Shown here in pieces: positions 43,904 through 51,863 of a DNA stretch of 64,000 nucleotides. The position numbers were made by a program, and so were the translations under genes. Numbering within the stretch: position 1 is the stretch's first letter; each line of letters starts with the position of its first letter. A model generated the notes under the pieces. That model was not told the DNA's origin. It made no database searches and was given only the letters and a program-made list of their open reading frames with translations. The DNA is taken from assembly GCA_963841815.1 (NCBI GenBank), contig CAWJEE010000027.1, positions 372,001 through 436,000 of the forward strand, read 5' to 3'. This DNA is from JAOUJD01 sp963841815 (GTDB taxonomy: Bacteria; Pseudomonadota; Gammaproteobacteria; Burkholderiales; Burkholderiaceae_F).

Positions 43904-45231
43904 CCGTCCATTCCTTCACGTACGACACGCCTCGATTTGTGCGTGCTGCGGGGAAGGCTGCCCGCCTCGAGCACTTCGACGACGGCGCGCACCTGCAATC
44001 GCGCATGTAGGTCCTCGGCAAGACCCTCTGCCGCAGCTGCCGGAACCTCCGGGGACACGCGCTCCACTCGCAGACGAATTCCCGTCAGAAAGCCGTGCGA
44101 GTCGTGCACCGTGGGATCCAGAACGATCTGGTATTCGGGTGTCAGCCCGCCGAAGCTCCGCACGACCTGCTCCACCGCGGACGGGAACAAGTTCACGCCG
44201 CGTATCACGAGCATGTCGTCGGCGCGCCCCCGGACCCCACCCGCGAGGCGCGCGTGCGTTCGTCCGCAGGCACACGCAGCGGAATCGCGCACGACGACGT
44301 CCCCCGTCCACCAGCGCACAAGGGGACCGGCCTGCTTGTCGAGGTGCGTGAGGACGAGAACGCCTGGCGTGCCGTCCGGACAGGGGTCGCCGTCTGCATC
44401 GACGACCTCGGCGTACGCGAAGTCCTCGGCCAGATGAAGGCCGTTCTGCTCGATGCACTCCCAGCCGATCGGTTGAAACTCCAGGCTCCCGTACGCGTCG
44501 TAGCACCGCGCGCCCCACTGTTCTTCCAGCCAGCCGCGCGTTGCGCTCACACTGGCGCCGGGCTCACCGCCGAGCATGATCGTCCGGACTTTCGATGCGC
44601 GTGGGTCGAGTCCGATGGATCGAGCCGTGTCGGCCAGATGCGCGACGAACGAAGGTGTCGCGCTGAGTGCGGTGACACCGAACTCGAACATCGTGCGCAA
44701 CTGGCGTTCGGTATCCTGGTTTCCTGCAGGGATGCAGGTCGCGCCGACTCGCTGGTAGCCCGCCGTGGCGCCGAGGCCGCCAACGAACCAGGCGTAGCCG
44801 AACAGACACTGGTAGACGTCCCCTCGTCCCACACCCTGCGCATGGGCGTACCGCGCATAGAGCCCGGCCCAGCGATCCAGATCGTGCTCGGACCAGAACT
44901 GGGGTGCCGGCGAGGCGGTCGTGCCTGAGGAAAAGTGGATGCGCCGGACGTCGCTCAGCGGCGCTGCCACGAACTCTCCGTAAGGGCGCGCGCGCTCGAT
45001 CGCCGCCACGTAATCCGCCTTCCGCGTAAATGGCAACTTACGCAGGTCATCGAGCGAACCGAATTCTGCGGAAGAGAAGCCGACGTCCCTGAAGCTCGAC
45101 TTGTAGTACGTGCTGCGGACTTCGACGTACGCCAGTTGCGCACGCAAACGTTCGAGGTGAAAGGCCTGGATCCTTTCCCGAGACCAGGTCTCGCACTCGT
45201 CCCGCGGAACTCTCCGGGACTCAGCGGACAT
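43900..45231 (-). CDS. phenylacetate-CoA-ligase-like (PaaK family) AMP-dependent ligase
   Basis: About 443 residues from MSAESRRVPRDECETWS, where GGAGGGG precedes the ATG. The PaaK-type AMP loop is FSSGTTASPAPQFWS near residue 93, the dinucleotide motif DAYGSLEFQPIGWE near 240, WWTGDVVVRD near 320 and RGRADDMLVIRGVNLFPSAVE near 345. PaaK-family ligases activate aryl or alkyl acids. This is a second activation enzyme of a different subfamily from the one at 2137-3753. It overlaps the TetR gene end by 11 bases. Confidence 0.9.
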   Translation of the reverse strand: MSAESRRVPRDECETWSRERIQAFHLERLRAQLAYVEVRSTYYKSSFRDVGFSSAEFGSLDDLRKLPFTRKADYVAAIERARPYGEFVAAPLSDVRRIHFSSGTTASPAPQFWSEHDLDRWAGLYARYAHAQGVGRGDVYQCLFGYAWFVGGLGATAGYQRVGATCIPAGNQDTERQLRTMFEFGVTALSATPSFVAHLADTARSIGLDPRASKVRTIMLGGEPGASVSATRGWLEEQWGARCYDAYGSLEFQPIGWECIEQNGLHLAEDFAYAEVVDADGDPCPDGTPGVLVLTHLDKQAGPLVRWWTGDVVVRDSAACACGRTHARLAGGVRGRADDMLVIRGVNLFPSAVEQVVRSFGGLTPEYQIVLDPTVHDSHGFLTGIRLRVERVSPEVPAAAAEGLAEDLHARLQVRAVVEVLEAGSLPRSTHKSRRVVREGMDG

Positions 45232-45928
45232 CGGCCCCTCCGAGTCCCCGCAGGCAGAACCGTGCCACAGTGTCCGCAACCCGATTGCGTTCCGCGTCGC
45301 TCTCGCCTCGACGCGGCCGGTACCAGATCGTCGTCCAGTTCAACGCTCCGAGCAGGGCCTTGACGACCACGCGCACATCCTGCTTTGGCACCTTGCCGTC
45401 GCGCATCGCTTCTTCGATCGCCTCGATGAACAATATCTCGTACTCGTCGCGCAGCGCCAGGATTCCCCGCAAGGTCTTGCGCTGCTTTGGCGTCGTCTGG
45501 CTGTGCAGATGCATCTCCAGGCCTTGCACTACGACGCACTCGAACGCGATCTCGCGCATGATGACAAGGACGTGTGCGCGCGACATGGCCTCCAGTCGAT
45601 CCAGCGGATCCCGCACGCCGTCAGCGGCTTCTCGCACGGCCGCCATGACCATAGACATCGCCTCGTTGTGAACCTCGAAGAACAGGTCTACCTTGCTGCG
45701 GAAGTGGTGATAAATCCTTCCTTTGGTGCAGCCGAGGATGTCGGCAACGTCATCGATGCTGGTCGCCGCGTAGCCTTTCAGCATGAACGCGTTTGCGGCG
45801 GCACGAAGTATCTCGGCGACACTGCCCTCATCCCGAGGAACGCCGCCGCTTCGGGATCCGTTCGCACCCCGTCGTCCGAGGCGCCGCTGGCTCGACGGCG
45901 CCCCCGAATGTTCAGCTTCGGGCGTCAC
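45221..45928 (-). CDS. TetR/AcrR-family regulator inside the long operon
   Basis: 235 residues from GTG, which overlaps the acyl-CoA dehydrogenase stop (GTGA). HTH region: NAFMLKGYAATSIDDVADILG near residue 47-67 and TKGRIYHHFRSKVDLFFE. The N-terminal 30 residues are Arg/Ser-rich and probably unstructured. Placed second in a 14-kb operon, it is probably autoregulated; the inverted repeat at 47165-47184 upstream of the first gene is the best operator candidate. Confidence 0.88.
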   Translation of the reverse strand: MTPEAEHSGAPSSQRRLGRRGANGSRSGGVPRDEGSVAEILRAAANAFMLKGYAATSIDDVADILGCTKGRIYHHFRSKVDLFFEVHNEAMSMVMAAVREAADGVRDPLDRLEAMSRAHVLVIMREIAFECVVVQGLEMHLHSQTTPKQRKTLRGILALRDEYEILFIEAIEEAMRDGKVPKQDVRVVVKALLGALNWTTIWYRPRRGESDAERNRVADTVARFCLRGLGGADVR

Positions 45929-47130
45929 GCCGCCGCCTCCAGTGCGTGCCGCCGAAGCACACGAGCGATCAACAGACGCTGGATTTCCGAAGTGCCTTCG
46001 TAGATCTCCGTTACACGCTGGTCGCGGTACATCCGCTCCACGGGGTTCGGCTTGACGAAGCCGGCGCCGCCGAGGAGCTGCAATGCCGTATCAACGACAT
46101 CGTGGCTGGTCTCACTCGCGAGCAGCTTCGCCTGGGCAGCTATGGACGAGATGTCTCCGCCCTCGTCGTAGACGCGAGCGGCCTCGTACATCACCAGGCG
46201 AGCGGCCGTCAGTCGACTGGCGAGATCAGCCAACTGAAAAGCGAGCGCTTGATGGTCGATCAGCAGTTGGCCAAACGTGCGCCGCGATGCCGAATGCTTC
46301 AGGGCAATTCGATAGGCTGCCAACGCGATTCCCATCGCCTGGGCGGCAACACCCACCCGTCCGACGTCGAGCGCCGCGAAGGCCATCCGCAGCCCCTTGC
46401 CGGGAGGCGCAAGCATCCGGTCGGCAGCGACCCAGGTATCAAGCGAGATGGTGCTGGTGCGCGTTCCGCGCATACCCATCTTGTCCTCGAAGACATCGTC
46501 CTGGACGCCGTCGGCATCAGCCTCAACGAGGAACGCCGCGATGCCCTGCTTTCCAGAACCCGGCCGAGTCTGTGCGAAGACCACATAACGCTTTGCCTCC
46601 CCGCCGCCCCCGATCCAGCTCTTTTCTCCTCGGATGCGCCAGCCGCCGCGCTCCGCCGTGGCTTCCGTCACCATGCCGGCCGGGTCGGATCCAGCGCTGC
46701 GCTCGCTTAGCGCGAAAGACACCATCTCACCGCGCAGGACGATTCCCTTTAGCAATGCGTCCTTGAGGGCTGCGTCCTCGATGAGCATCAACGGTGCTGA
46801 GCCGAGCTGAATCGTCGCCACGATCCCGCTCGTGGACGCGCAGGCGCCCGCGATCGTCTCGATCACGGCACAGTACGCAGTCAGGCTCGCGCCAGCGCCG
46901 CCGAATTCGCGAGGAATGAACATCGTCGCGATGCCGCTCTCGCGGAGCCGCTGGACACTCTCGAGCGGGTATCTCTGCTCGCGATCGATCTCTGCGGCGA
47001 GCGGAGCAAAGTGCTCGCAGCTCAGCCGCGCCGCGACGTCGCGCCAACGCTCGTCTGCCGGCGAAAGGCGCGGAGCCCAGATGACGCCGTGCTCAGCAGC
47101 TGTTCCGATGGCCTCGGCTGATTCACTCAT
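45925..47130 (-). CDS. acyl-CoA dehydrogenase (first gene of long operon)
   Basis: 401 residues from MSESAEAIG. Motifs: FALSERSAGSDPAGM near residue 128, GEKSWIGGGGEAKRYVVFA near 155, RRTFGQLLIDHQALAFQLADLA near 285 and catalytic-region RVTEIYEGTSEIQRLLIARVL near the C-terminus. A longer frame upstream starts within the operator, so it was not used, although the ribosome site is weak. It oxidises an acyl-CoA with FAD, passing electrons to ETF. Confidence 0.9.
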   Translation of the reverse strand: MSESAEAIGTAAEHGVIWAPRLSPADERWRDVAARLSCEHFAPLAAEIDREQRYPLESVQRLRESGIATMFIPREFGGAGASLTAYCAVIETIAGACASTSGIVATIQLGSAPLMLIEDAALKDALLKGIVLRGEMVSFALSERSAGSDPAGMVTEATAERGGWRIRGEKSWIGGGGEAKRYVVFAQTRPGSGKQGIAAFLVEADADGVQDDVFEDKMGMRGTRTSTISLDTWVAADRMLAPPGKGLRMAFAALDVGRVGVAAQAMGIALAAYRIALKHSASRRTFGQLLIDHQALAFQLADLASRLTAARLVMYEAARVYDEGGDISSIAAQAKLLASETSHDVVDTALQLLGGAGFVKPNPVERMYRDQRVTEIYEGTSEIQRLLIARVLRRHALEAAA

Positions 47131-47164
47131 CGCATGACTCGCTGCATGTCCCTGTTGCCAACAC

Positions 47165-47184
47165 AACATACTGAGTAGTATGTT
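47165..47184. promoter_or_regulatory. inverted-repeat operator between the long operon and the glutaredoxin-DinB gene
   Basis: AACATACT-GAGT-AGTATGTT is a perfect inverted repeat with 8-base arms, 35 bases upstream of the acyl-CoA dehydrogenase start and 71 bases upstream of the divergent gene. TetR-family operators often have this form, and a TetR gene is the second member of the operon. No clear -35/-10 pair was found on either strand. Confidence 0.6.
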
Positions 47185-47255
47185 TCTGCGCGCAGCATAT
47201 TGCTTCAGACCGCCACCCGTCAACAGGCGCGCGACTGGGTACGAAAGGAGAAACG

Positions 47256-48032
47256 GTGGAAACGACCGAGAGCCAGGCGACCCGTGTGTACTGGGCGCCG
47301 GGATGTAGCAGTTGCCTTCGCACCAAGGAGTTCCTGCGAAGAGTTGGACTCGAGTTCGAGTCCGTCAACGTGAAGACGCATCCGGGCGCGATGGAAGAGA
47401 TGCAGCGCCTCGGCGCGCGCAGCGTGCCGATCGTCGCCCGCGGCGACCGCTTCGTCTATTCCCAGTCGCTTGCCGACGTACGCGAGTTCCTCGGTTTGCC
47501 GCGGGAGCAGGAAGGCCCTCTACCCGCTGAGGAGTTGGCGCAGCGGATCGACTTAATCCTGGCTGCTGCGCTTCGATATGTGCGACAGATGCCAGACGCG
47601 GTGTTGGACGGCCCGTTCAGGAATAGTTGGGCGCCTCCTCGAGGACTCGCCCACCATGTCTTTCGGATCGTCGAGGCATTCATCGAGGCCATCGAGAATC
47701 GCGAAGCCCTTACCTATGAGCTCATCATGCTCGGTACGTACAACGTCCGGCCGAACGCTGACGTGGCCACCTACGGCGAAGGAATACGAGAGCGCTTTAA
47801 GGACTGGTGGGAACGAAACAAGGGAGTCGACTTTTCGGGGACGGTAGCCACCTACTATGGCGAGCAGAGTCTTCTGGACACGCTGGAGCGCACCACCTGG
47901 CACTCGGCACAGCACACTCGGCAACTCATGGTCGTGCTCGAAGCAAACGGTATTCAGATAGACGGGCCGCTGACGAGCGCAGACCTGCAGGGGCTGCCTC
48001 TACCTGAGAAGCCGTGGGATGAGGACGCTTAG
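47256..48032 (+). CDS. glutaredoxin domain fused to a DinB-like domain
   Basis: 258 residues from GTG with AAAGGAG upstream. Residues 1-80 are a glutaredoxin-like thioredoxin fold: VYWAPGCSSCLRTKEFL with redox Cys17 and Cys20, RSVPIVARGDRFVYSQS with the cis-Pro, then a linker. Residues about 95-240 are a four-helix DinB/MST-type bundle, with LAHHVFRIVEAF and WHSAQHTRQLM giving candidate metal-binding His residues. DinB-like proteins include mycothiol or bacillithiol S-transferases; a thiol-exchange role is an inference. It is divergent from the long operon and may share its operator. Confidence 0.85.
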   Translation: METTESQATRVYWAPGCSSCLRTKEFLRRVGLEFESVNVKTHPGAMEEMQRLGARSVPIVARGDRFVYSQSLADVREFLGLPREQEGPLPAEELAQRIDLILAAALRYVRQMPDAVLDGPFRNSWAPPRGLAHHVFRIVEAFIEAIENREALTYELIMLGTYNVRPNADVATYGEGIRERFKDWWERNKGVDFSGTVATYYGEQSLLDTLERTTWHSAQHTRQLMVVLEANGIQIDGPLTSADLQGLPLPEKPWDEDA

Positions 48033-48121
48033 TTCTTAATTGAGAGAACGAAGGCGCCGCGCGCAGTCCTGAGGGTAGAGAGGCCGTTGGCGGCCAGCAC
48101 GAAGTACGACGGACGACGCAT
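48029..48121 (-). CDS. possible 30-residue small protein downstream of tRNA-Ala
   Basis: On the minus strand ATG at 48121 is preceded by GGAGGG at 6-bp spacing and runs 30 codons to TAA, overlapping the glutaredoxin-DinB stop by 2 codons tail to tail. The peptide starts MRRPSYFVLAANGLSTL and ends GAFVLSIKN: a short basic hydrophobic sequence. It lies just beyond the tRNA-Ala terminator in the same orientation. No family recognised. Support is only the good ribosome site and start, so this could be chance. Confidence 0.35.
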   Translation of the reverse strand: MRRPSYFVLAANGLSTLRTARGAFVLSIKN

Positions 48122-48176
48122 GGAAACCCTCCGTGTGGAACATTTGTGTGTTCACGTCGGCTTCGCGATCGTTGAC

Positions 48177-48208
48177 AAAGAAAAAGGCCTTGATTTCTCA
48201 AGGCCTTG
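48177..48208 (-). terminator. Rho-independent terminator of tRNA-Ala
   Basis: On the minus strand AAGGCCTTGA and TCAAGGCCTT form a perfect 10-bp stem with a 4-base loop, immediately followed by a T-rich run (TTTTTCTTT). It begins about 10 bases after the tRNA 3' end. The T tract is on the correct side only for minus-strand transcription. Confidence 0.85.
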
Positions 48209-48217
48209 CGTGATTTT

Positions 48218-48293
48218 TGGTGGAGAAGAGGAGGATCGAACTCCCGACCTCTGCATTGCGAACGCAGCGCTCTCCCAGCTGAGCTACTTCCCC
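48218..48293 (-). tRNA. tRNA-Ala (anticodon CGC)
   Basis: 76-base tRNA with encoded CCA. The acceptor stem GGGGAAG pairs with CTTCTCC and includes the G3-U70 wobble that identifies alanine tRNAs. The D arm has AGCTCAGCTGGGAGAGC, the anticodon arm CTGCG-TTCGCAA-TGCAG gives anticodon CGC, and the T arm has GGGAGTTCGATCCTCC. It reads GCG codons, abundant in this GC-rich genome. A hairpin terminator lies directly downstream. Confidence 0.95.
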
Positions 48294-48404
48294 GATCCGT
48301 CCGCCGCCTGGACAGCGACGAAGGAGCGCGATTATACGGTTCCGCGCCCGGTCGTTCAAACGGGCCGTCGGTGAGGCTGGCTACACTGCCGGCAGGAGGG
48401 GGAC

Positions 48405-49268
48405 ATGGCTTCGACCGTTGGATCGGACGTCGAACGGATGGAGCGCGAGTACAACGCGCGCGCGGCAATCCCCGACCATCCGCAGATCTTCGCCCGCTGG
48501 GCCGAGCAGGGGGCGCAGGTCCGTCGTCGGCGCGCCGGGCTGATCGACATGCCGTACGGCGACGACGACGGCGAGCGGCTCGACTTCTTCCCCACCGTTC
48601 ATCGCACGTCGCCGCTGCTGGTGTTCATCCACGGCGGCTACTGGCGGTCGCTCGACAAGTCGGACTTCTCCTGGATCGCTCCGCCCTTCCTCGACGCGGG
48701 CGTGGCGGTCGCGTTCCTGAACTACGGCCTGGCGCCGCGCGTGGCGGTCGACGACATCGTGCGCCAGCAGCTGAAGGCGATCGCGTGGCTGCACGCACGG
48801 GCGGAGGAACTCGGGTTCGACCGGCAGCGGATCGTCGTCGGCGGGCACTCGGCCGGCGGACACCTGACGGCCATGCTGATGGCGGCGCTGTGGCCCGCAG
48901 GTGAACCCCGCCTTGCCGGCCGACCTGGTCAAGGGCGGGATCGCCATCAGCGGCCTGTACGACCTCGAACCGCTGGTGCCGCTGCCGTTCATCAACTGCC
49001 GACCTGAAGCTCGACGCGACCGCCGCGCGCAAGGTGTCGCCCGTGCACCTGCCTCCCGCGACCAGCGCGCCGCTGCTGACGGCGGTCGGCGCGCTGGAGT
49101 CGGGCGAGTTCAAGCGGCAGACGCGACTGATCCGGGCCGGCTTGGCCGCGCAACGCGCGCGCCGACATCGAGGTGGGCGGCGCCAATCACCTCACGGTCT
49201 GCGACGTCCTCGCGGATCCGGGCTCGCCGCTGTTCGCGGCCGCGCTCGAACTCGTCCGCGGGAACTGA
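48405..49268 (+). pseudogene. alpha/beta hydrolase (esterase/kynurenine formamidase-like), three frameshifts
   Basis: The first 165 residues are intact: FIHGGYWRSLDKSD (oxyanion HGGYW) near residue 74 and nucleophile GGHSAGGHL near 146. After that, single extra bases near 48898, 48998 and 49139 split VNPALPADLVKGG, KLDATAARKVSPVHLPP and ADIEVGGANHLTV, the last containing the catalytic-His region. Corrected length is about 285 residues. The HGGYW motif and YGLAPRVAVDDIVRQ resemble kynurenine formamidase/BNA7-like hydrolases. AGGAGGGGG precedes the ATG. Three same-sign indels in 250 bases suggest local sequence error. Confidence 0.75.
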
Positions 49269-49280
49269 CTCGCCGGCCGG

Positions 49281-50168
49281 TCAGTCGTCGCGGCCGTTGG
49301 TCGCTTCCAGCACCTTGAGCAGCGCGCTCGTGTCCTGCGTGCCCCAGCCGTTGCCCATCAGCGCGTTGAGTTGCTGCGCGACCAGCGCCACCGCCGGCAT
49401 CGCGAGGTGCGCCTCGCGCGCCATCTCGACGATCAACCCGTAGTCCTTGTGATGCAGGCGCGCCTCGATGCCGGCGGCGAAGTCGCGCCCCGCCATCTTC
49501 GGTCCCATCAGGTCGAGCATCTTGCTGCCGGCAAAGCCGGCCGAGATCGCGGCGAGCATCGTCTGCGGCTCGACGCCGTTGGCGCGCGAGAACAGCATCG
49601 CTTCGGCGATGCCCTGGATGTTGACGACCTGCACGATCTGGTTGCACGCCTTGACGACCTGGCCGGCGCCGTGGCCGCCACAGTGCGTGATCGTCTTGCC
49701 GAGCAGCTGCAGCAGCGGCCGCACGCGCTCGAGCACCTCGGGCTTGCCGCCGACCATCATCGACAGCGATGCCGCCTGCGCGCCCTTCACGCCGCCGGAG
49801 ACCGGGCAGTCGAGCATGTCGATGCCCTGCTCCGCCAGCCGCGCGGCGAAGCCGCGCGTCGCCGCGGCGGAGATCGTTCCGTGGTCGATCACGATCGTGC
49901 CGGGCGCCGCGCCCTCGACCACGCCGCCCGGCCCGAACAGCACCTGCTCGACGTCGGCGGTGGCGGTCACGTTGGTGAACACCACGGCCGCGCCGCGCGC
50001 CGCCTCGGCCGGCGAGCCGCACGCGGTCGCGCCGCGCGCGACGAAGGGCTGCATCGCCTCCGCCCGCCGCGCGTGGACGCGCAACGTGTGACCGCCCGCC
50101 ATCAGGTGGTCCACCATCGCGCGTCCCATGTTGCCCAGTCCGACGAATCCGATCGTCTGGCCGCTCAT
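49281..50168 (-). CDS. 3-hydroxyisobutyrate-dehydrogenase-family NAD(P)-dependent oxidoreductase
   Basis: 295 residues. N-terminal Rossmann GFVGLGNMGRAMVDHLM at 7-23, substrate-binding CPVSGGVKGAQAASLSMMVGG near 120 and the catalytic Lys in GAGQVVKACNQIV near 171 define the beta-hydroxyacid dehydrogenase family. Members oxidise 3-hydroxyisobutyrate, tartronate semialdehyde or similar. It is preceded by the ketopantoate-reductase-like gene 29 bases upstream on the same strand, and with the VOC gene they form a small operon. Confidence 0.9.
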   Translation of the reverse strand: MSGQTIGFVGLGNMGRAMVDHLMAGGHTLRVHARRAEAMQPFVARGATACGSPAEAARGAAVVFTNVTATADVEQVLFGPGGVVEGAAPGTIVIDHGTISAAATRGFAARLAEQGIDMLDCPVSGGVKGAQAASLSMMVGGKPEVLERVRPLLQLLGKTITHCGGHGAGQVVKACNQIVQVVNIQGIAEAMLFSRANGVEPQTMLAAISAGFAGSKMLDLMGPKMAGRDFAAGIEARLHHKDYGLIVEMAREAHLAMPAVALVAQQLNALMGNGWGTQDTSALLKVLEATNGRDD

Positions 50169-50197
50169 CTCGTTCCCCTCGTGTCCGCTGCTTCGAT

Positions 50198-51178
50198 TCA
50201 GTCGATGCCCAGCGCCCGCGCGCGCGCGTGCGCCAGCGCGTGAATGTGCCGCACGGTCGGCACGTCGACGCCGACGTGCCCCGCCAGTTCGATGACGCTC
50301 GCGACGATGGCGCCCAGTTCCATCCGCCGGCGCTGCTCGAGGTCCTGCAGCATCGAGATCTTCGCCGCGCCGAGCTGCCGCGCGAGGTCGATGCGCTGGT
50401 CGGGCGTCATGCCGACGCGGATGCCGACGCGTTCGGCCACCTCCATGCCCTCGACCATCATCGCGCGGATCACGTCGAGCACCTGTTCGTCGTCGACGAT
50501 CTGGTTCATCAGGTAGCCGGTCAGCGCCGCGATCGGATTGAACGAGAGGTTGCCGATCAGCTTGGTCCAGACGTCGAGCCGGATGTTCGTCGAGCGCACG
50601 GTCTCGAACCCGGCGGTGTCGAGCGCGTCGCAGACCGCGTGCAGCCGGTCGCTCGACGCGTCGTCGAGTTCACCGAGGATCAGCCGCCTGCCGCCGGTGT
50701 GGTGCACCTCGCCCGGCGCGCGCACCTCGGCCGCGACGTGGACGACGCAGCCGAGGATGTGCGATGCGTCGAGCGCCGCGGGCATCGTGCCGTCCGGATC
50801 GAGCGAGCGCAGCGTCAGGCCGTCGAGCGGTCCGCCCACGCCCTGGAAGTACCACCATGGCAGCCCATTGATCGCGGGGACCACCACGGTCTCGCGGCCG
50901 ACGAGCGGCTTCATCCGCGGCAGCATCGCGGGATCGCGTGCGCCTTGAGTCCGATGACGACGAGGTCCTGGACGCCGAAGTCGGCCGGTTCGTCGCTTGC
51001 CGGCAAGGCGATAGGTGCCCGACGCGCCGTCGACGTGGTCGACGAGGGTCAGGCCCCGCTCGCGCAGCGCGTCGAGGTGGGCACCACGCGCGACGAGCAC
51101 GACTTCGTGGCCGGAGGCGGCGAGCTTGCCGCCGAGCACGGCGCCGATGGAGCCGGCGCCGACGATCGCGACGCGCAT
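50198..51178 (-). CDS. 2-dehydropantoate 2-reductase-family protein with an out-of-frame internal stretch
   Basis: 326 residues in one open frame. VAIVGAGSIGAVLGGKLAASGHEV at residues 3-26 is the ApbA/PanE nucleotide-binding N-terminus and KLIGNLSFNPIAALTG near 205 with the following EVAERVGIRVG is the C-terminal domain. Residues about 58-83 are out of frame: one extra base near 51003 and one missing base near 50931. Read in the other frame this segment gives PASDEPADFG and VVIGLKAHAIP, the expected family sequence. Substrate may be ketopantoate or another 2-keto acid. Confidence 0.85.
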   Translation of the reverse strand: MRVAIVGAGSIGAVLGGKLAASGHEVVLVARGAHLDALRERGLTLVDHVDGASGTYRLAGKRRTGRLRRPGPRRHRTQGARDPAMLPRMKPLVGRETVVVPAINGLPWWYFQGVGGPLDGLTLRSLDPDGTMPAALDASHILGCVVHVAAEVRAPGEVHHTGGRRLILGELDDASSDRLHAVCDALDTAGFETVRSTNIRLDVWTKLIGNLSFNPIAALTGYLMNQIVDDEQVLDVIRAMMVEGMEVAERVGIRVGMTPDQRIDLARQLGAAKISMLQDLEQRRRMELGAIVASVIELAGHVGVDVPTVRHIHALAHARARALGID

Positions 51179-51179
51179 C

Positions 51180-51804
51180 TCAGCGCGGTGCGTCGCAGGA
51201 GCGCGCGGCGCGCTCGGCCACTTCCGGACGGTCGTTGCGCTGCGGCTTCAGTATGGATGGACCACCGCCGGCGGCGCGCTCGCGCCGCCACTCGTCCTTG
51301 CGGCGCGTCCACTCGGCGAGCCGGTCGTGCGCGTGCTTGCTCTCCTCGAACATCTGCATCTCGGACGCAAGCTGCGCGGACAGCTCGACCCGGATGCCGT
51401 TCGGGTCGAAGAAGTAGATCGACTTGAAGATGTGGTGGTCGGTGACTGCCGACCACCTCGACGCCGTTGGCCTCGAGCCGCGCCTTGACCTGTTCGAGCT
51501 CGGCGACGCCGTCGACGCGGAAGGCGATGTGGTTCACCCAGTCCGGCGTGTTCGGCGACGGCGCGCAGGCGACGTCGTCGCCGAGATCGAAGAAGGCGAT
51601 GCACGAGCCGTCCGTCATCCGGAAGAAGATGTGCGTGTACGGGCAGTACTCGCCGGTCGACGGCACGTGGTCGCTCTGGATGATGTGGAACAGCGGCAGT
51701 CCCAGGATGTCCTCGTAGAAGTGCCGCGTCTCTTCCGCGTCCTTGCAGCGGTAGGCGTAGTGATGCAGTCCGTGGATCGGGACGCTGCCGGGGACGGTGC
51801 TCAT
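51180..51804 (-). pseudogene. VOC (glyoxalase/bleomycin-resistance) family protein, one frameshift
   Basis: Starts MSTVPGSVPIHGLHHYAYRCKD, followed by TRHFYEDILGLPLFH and IFFRMTDGSCIAFFDL, the metal-site strand of VOC dioxygenase/glyoxalase proteins. The match breaks after GVEVVG at 51447, where one extra base (T on the plus strand) is needed out; corrected, it continues with DHHIFKSIYFFDPNGIRVEL and a charged C-terminal extension and ends at TGA 1 base before the ketopantoate-reductase-like ATG. Corrected length is about 207 residues. Enzyme activity unknown. Confidence 0.78.
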
Positions 51805-51863
51805 GGGTGGCCTCTCGGAGAACGGCCTGGCGCTTCGAACAACGCATCGAAAGACGACCAAGT

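Noticed and set aside
47926..48468. Long open frame across the tRNA-Ala gene on the minus strand
   Set aside because: It contains the tRNA read as protein (RGSSSAGRALRS-like artefact), the terminator and parts of flanking genes; not a gene.
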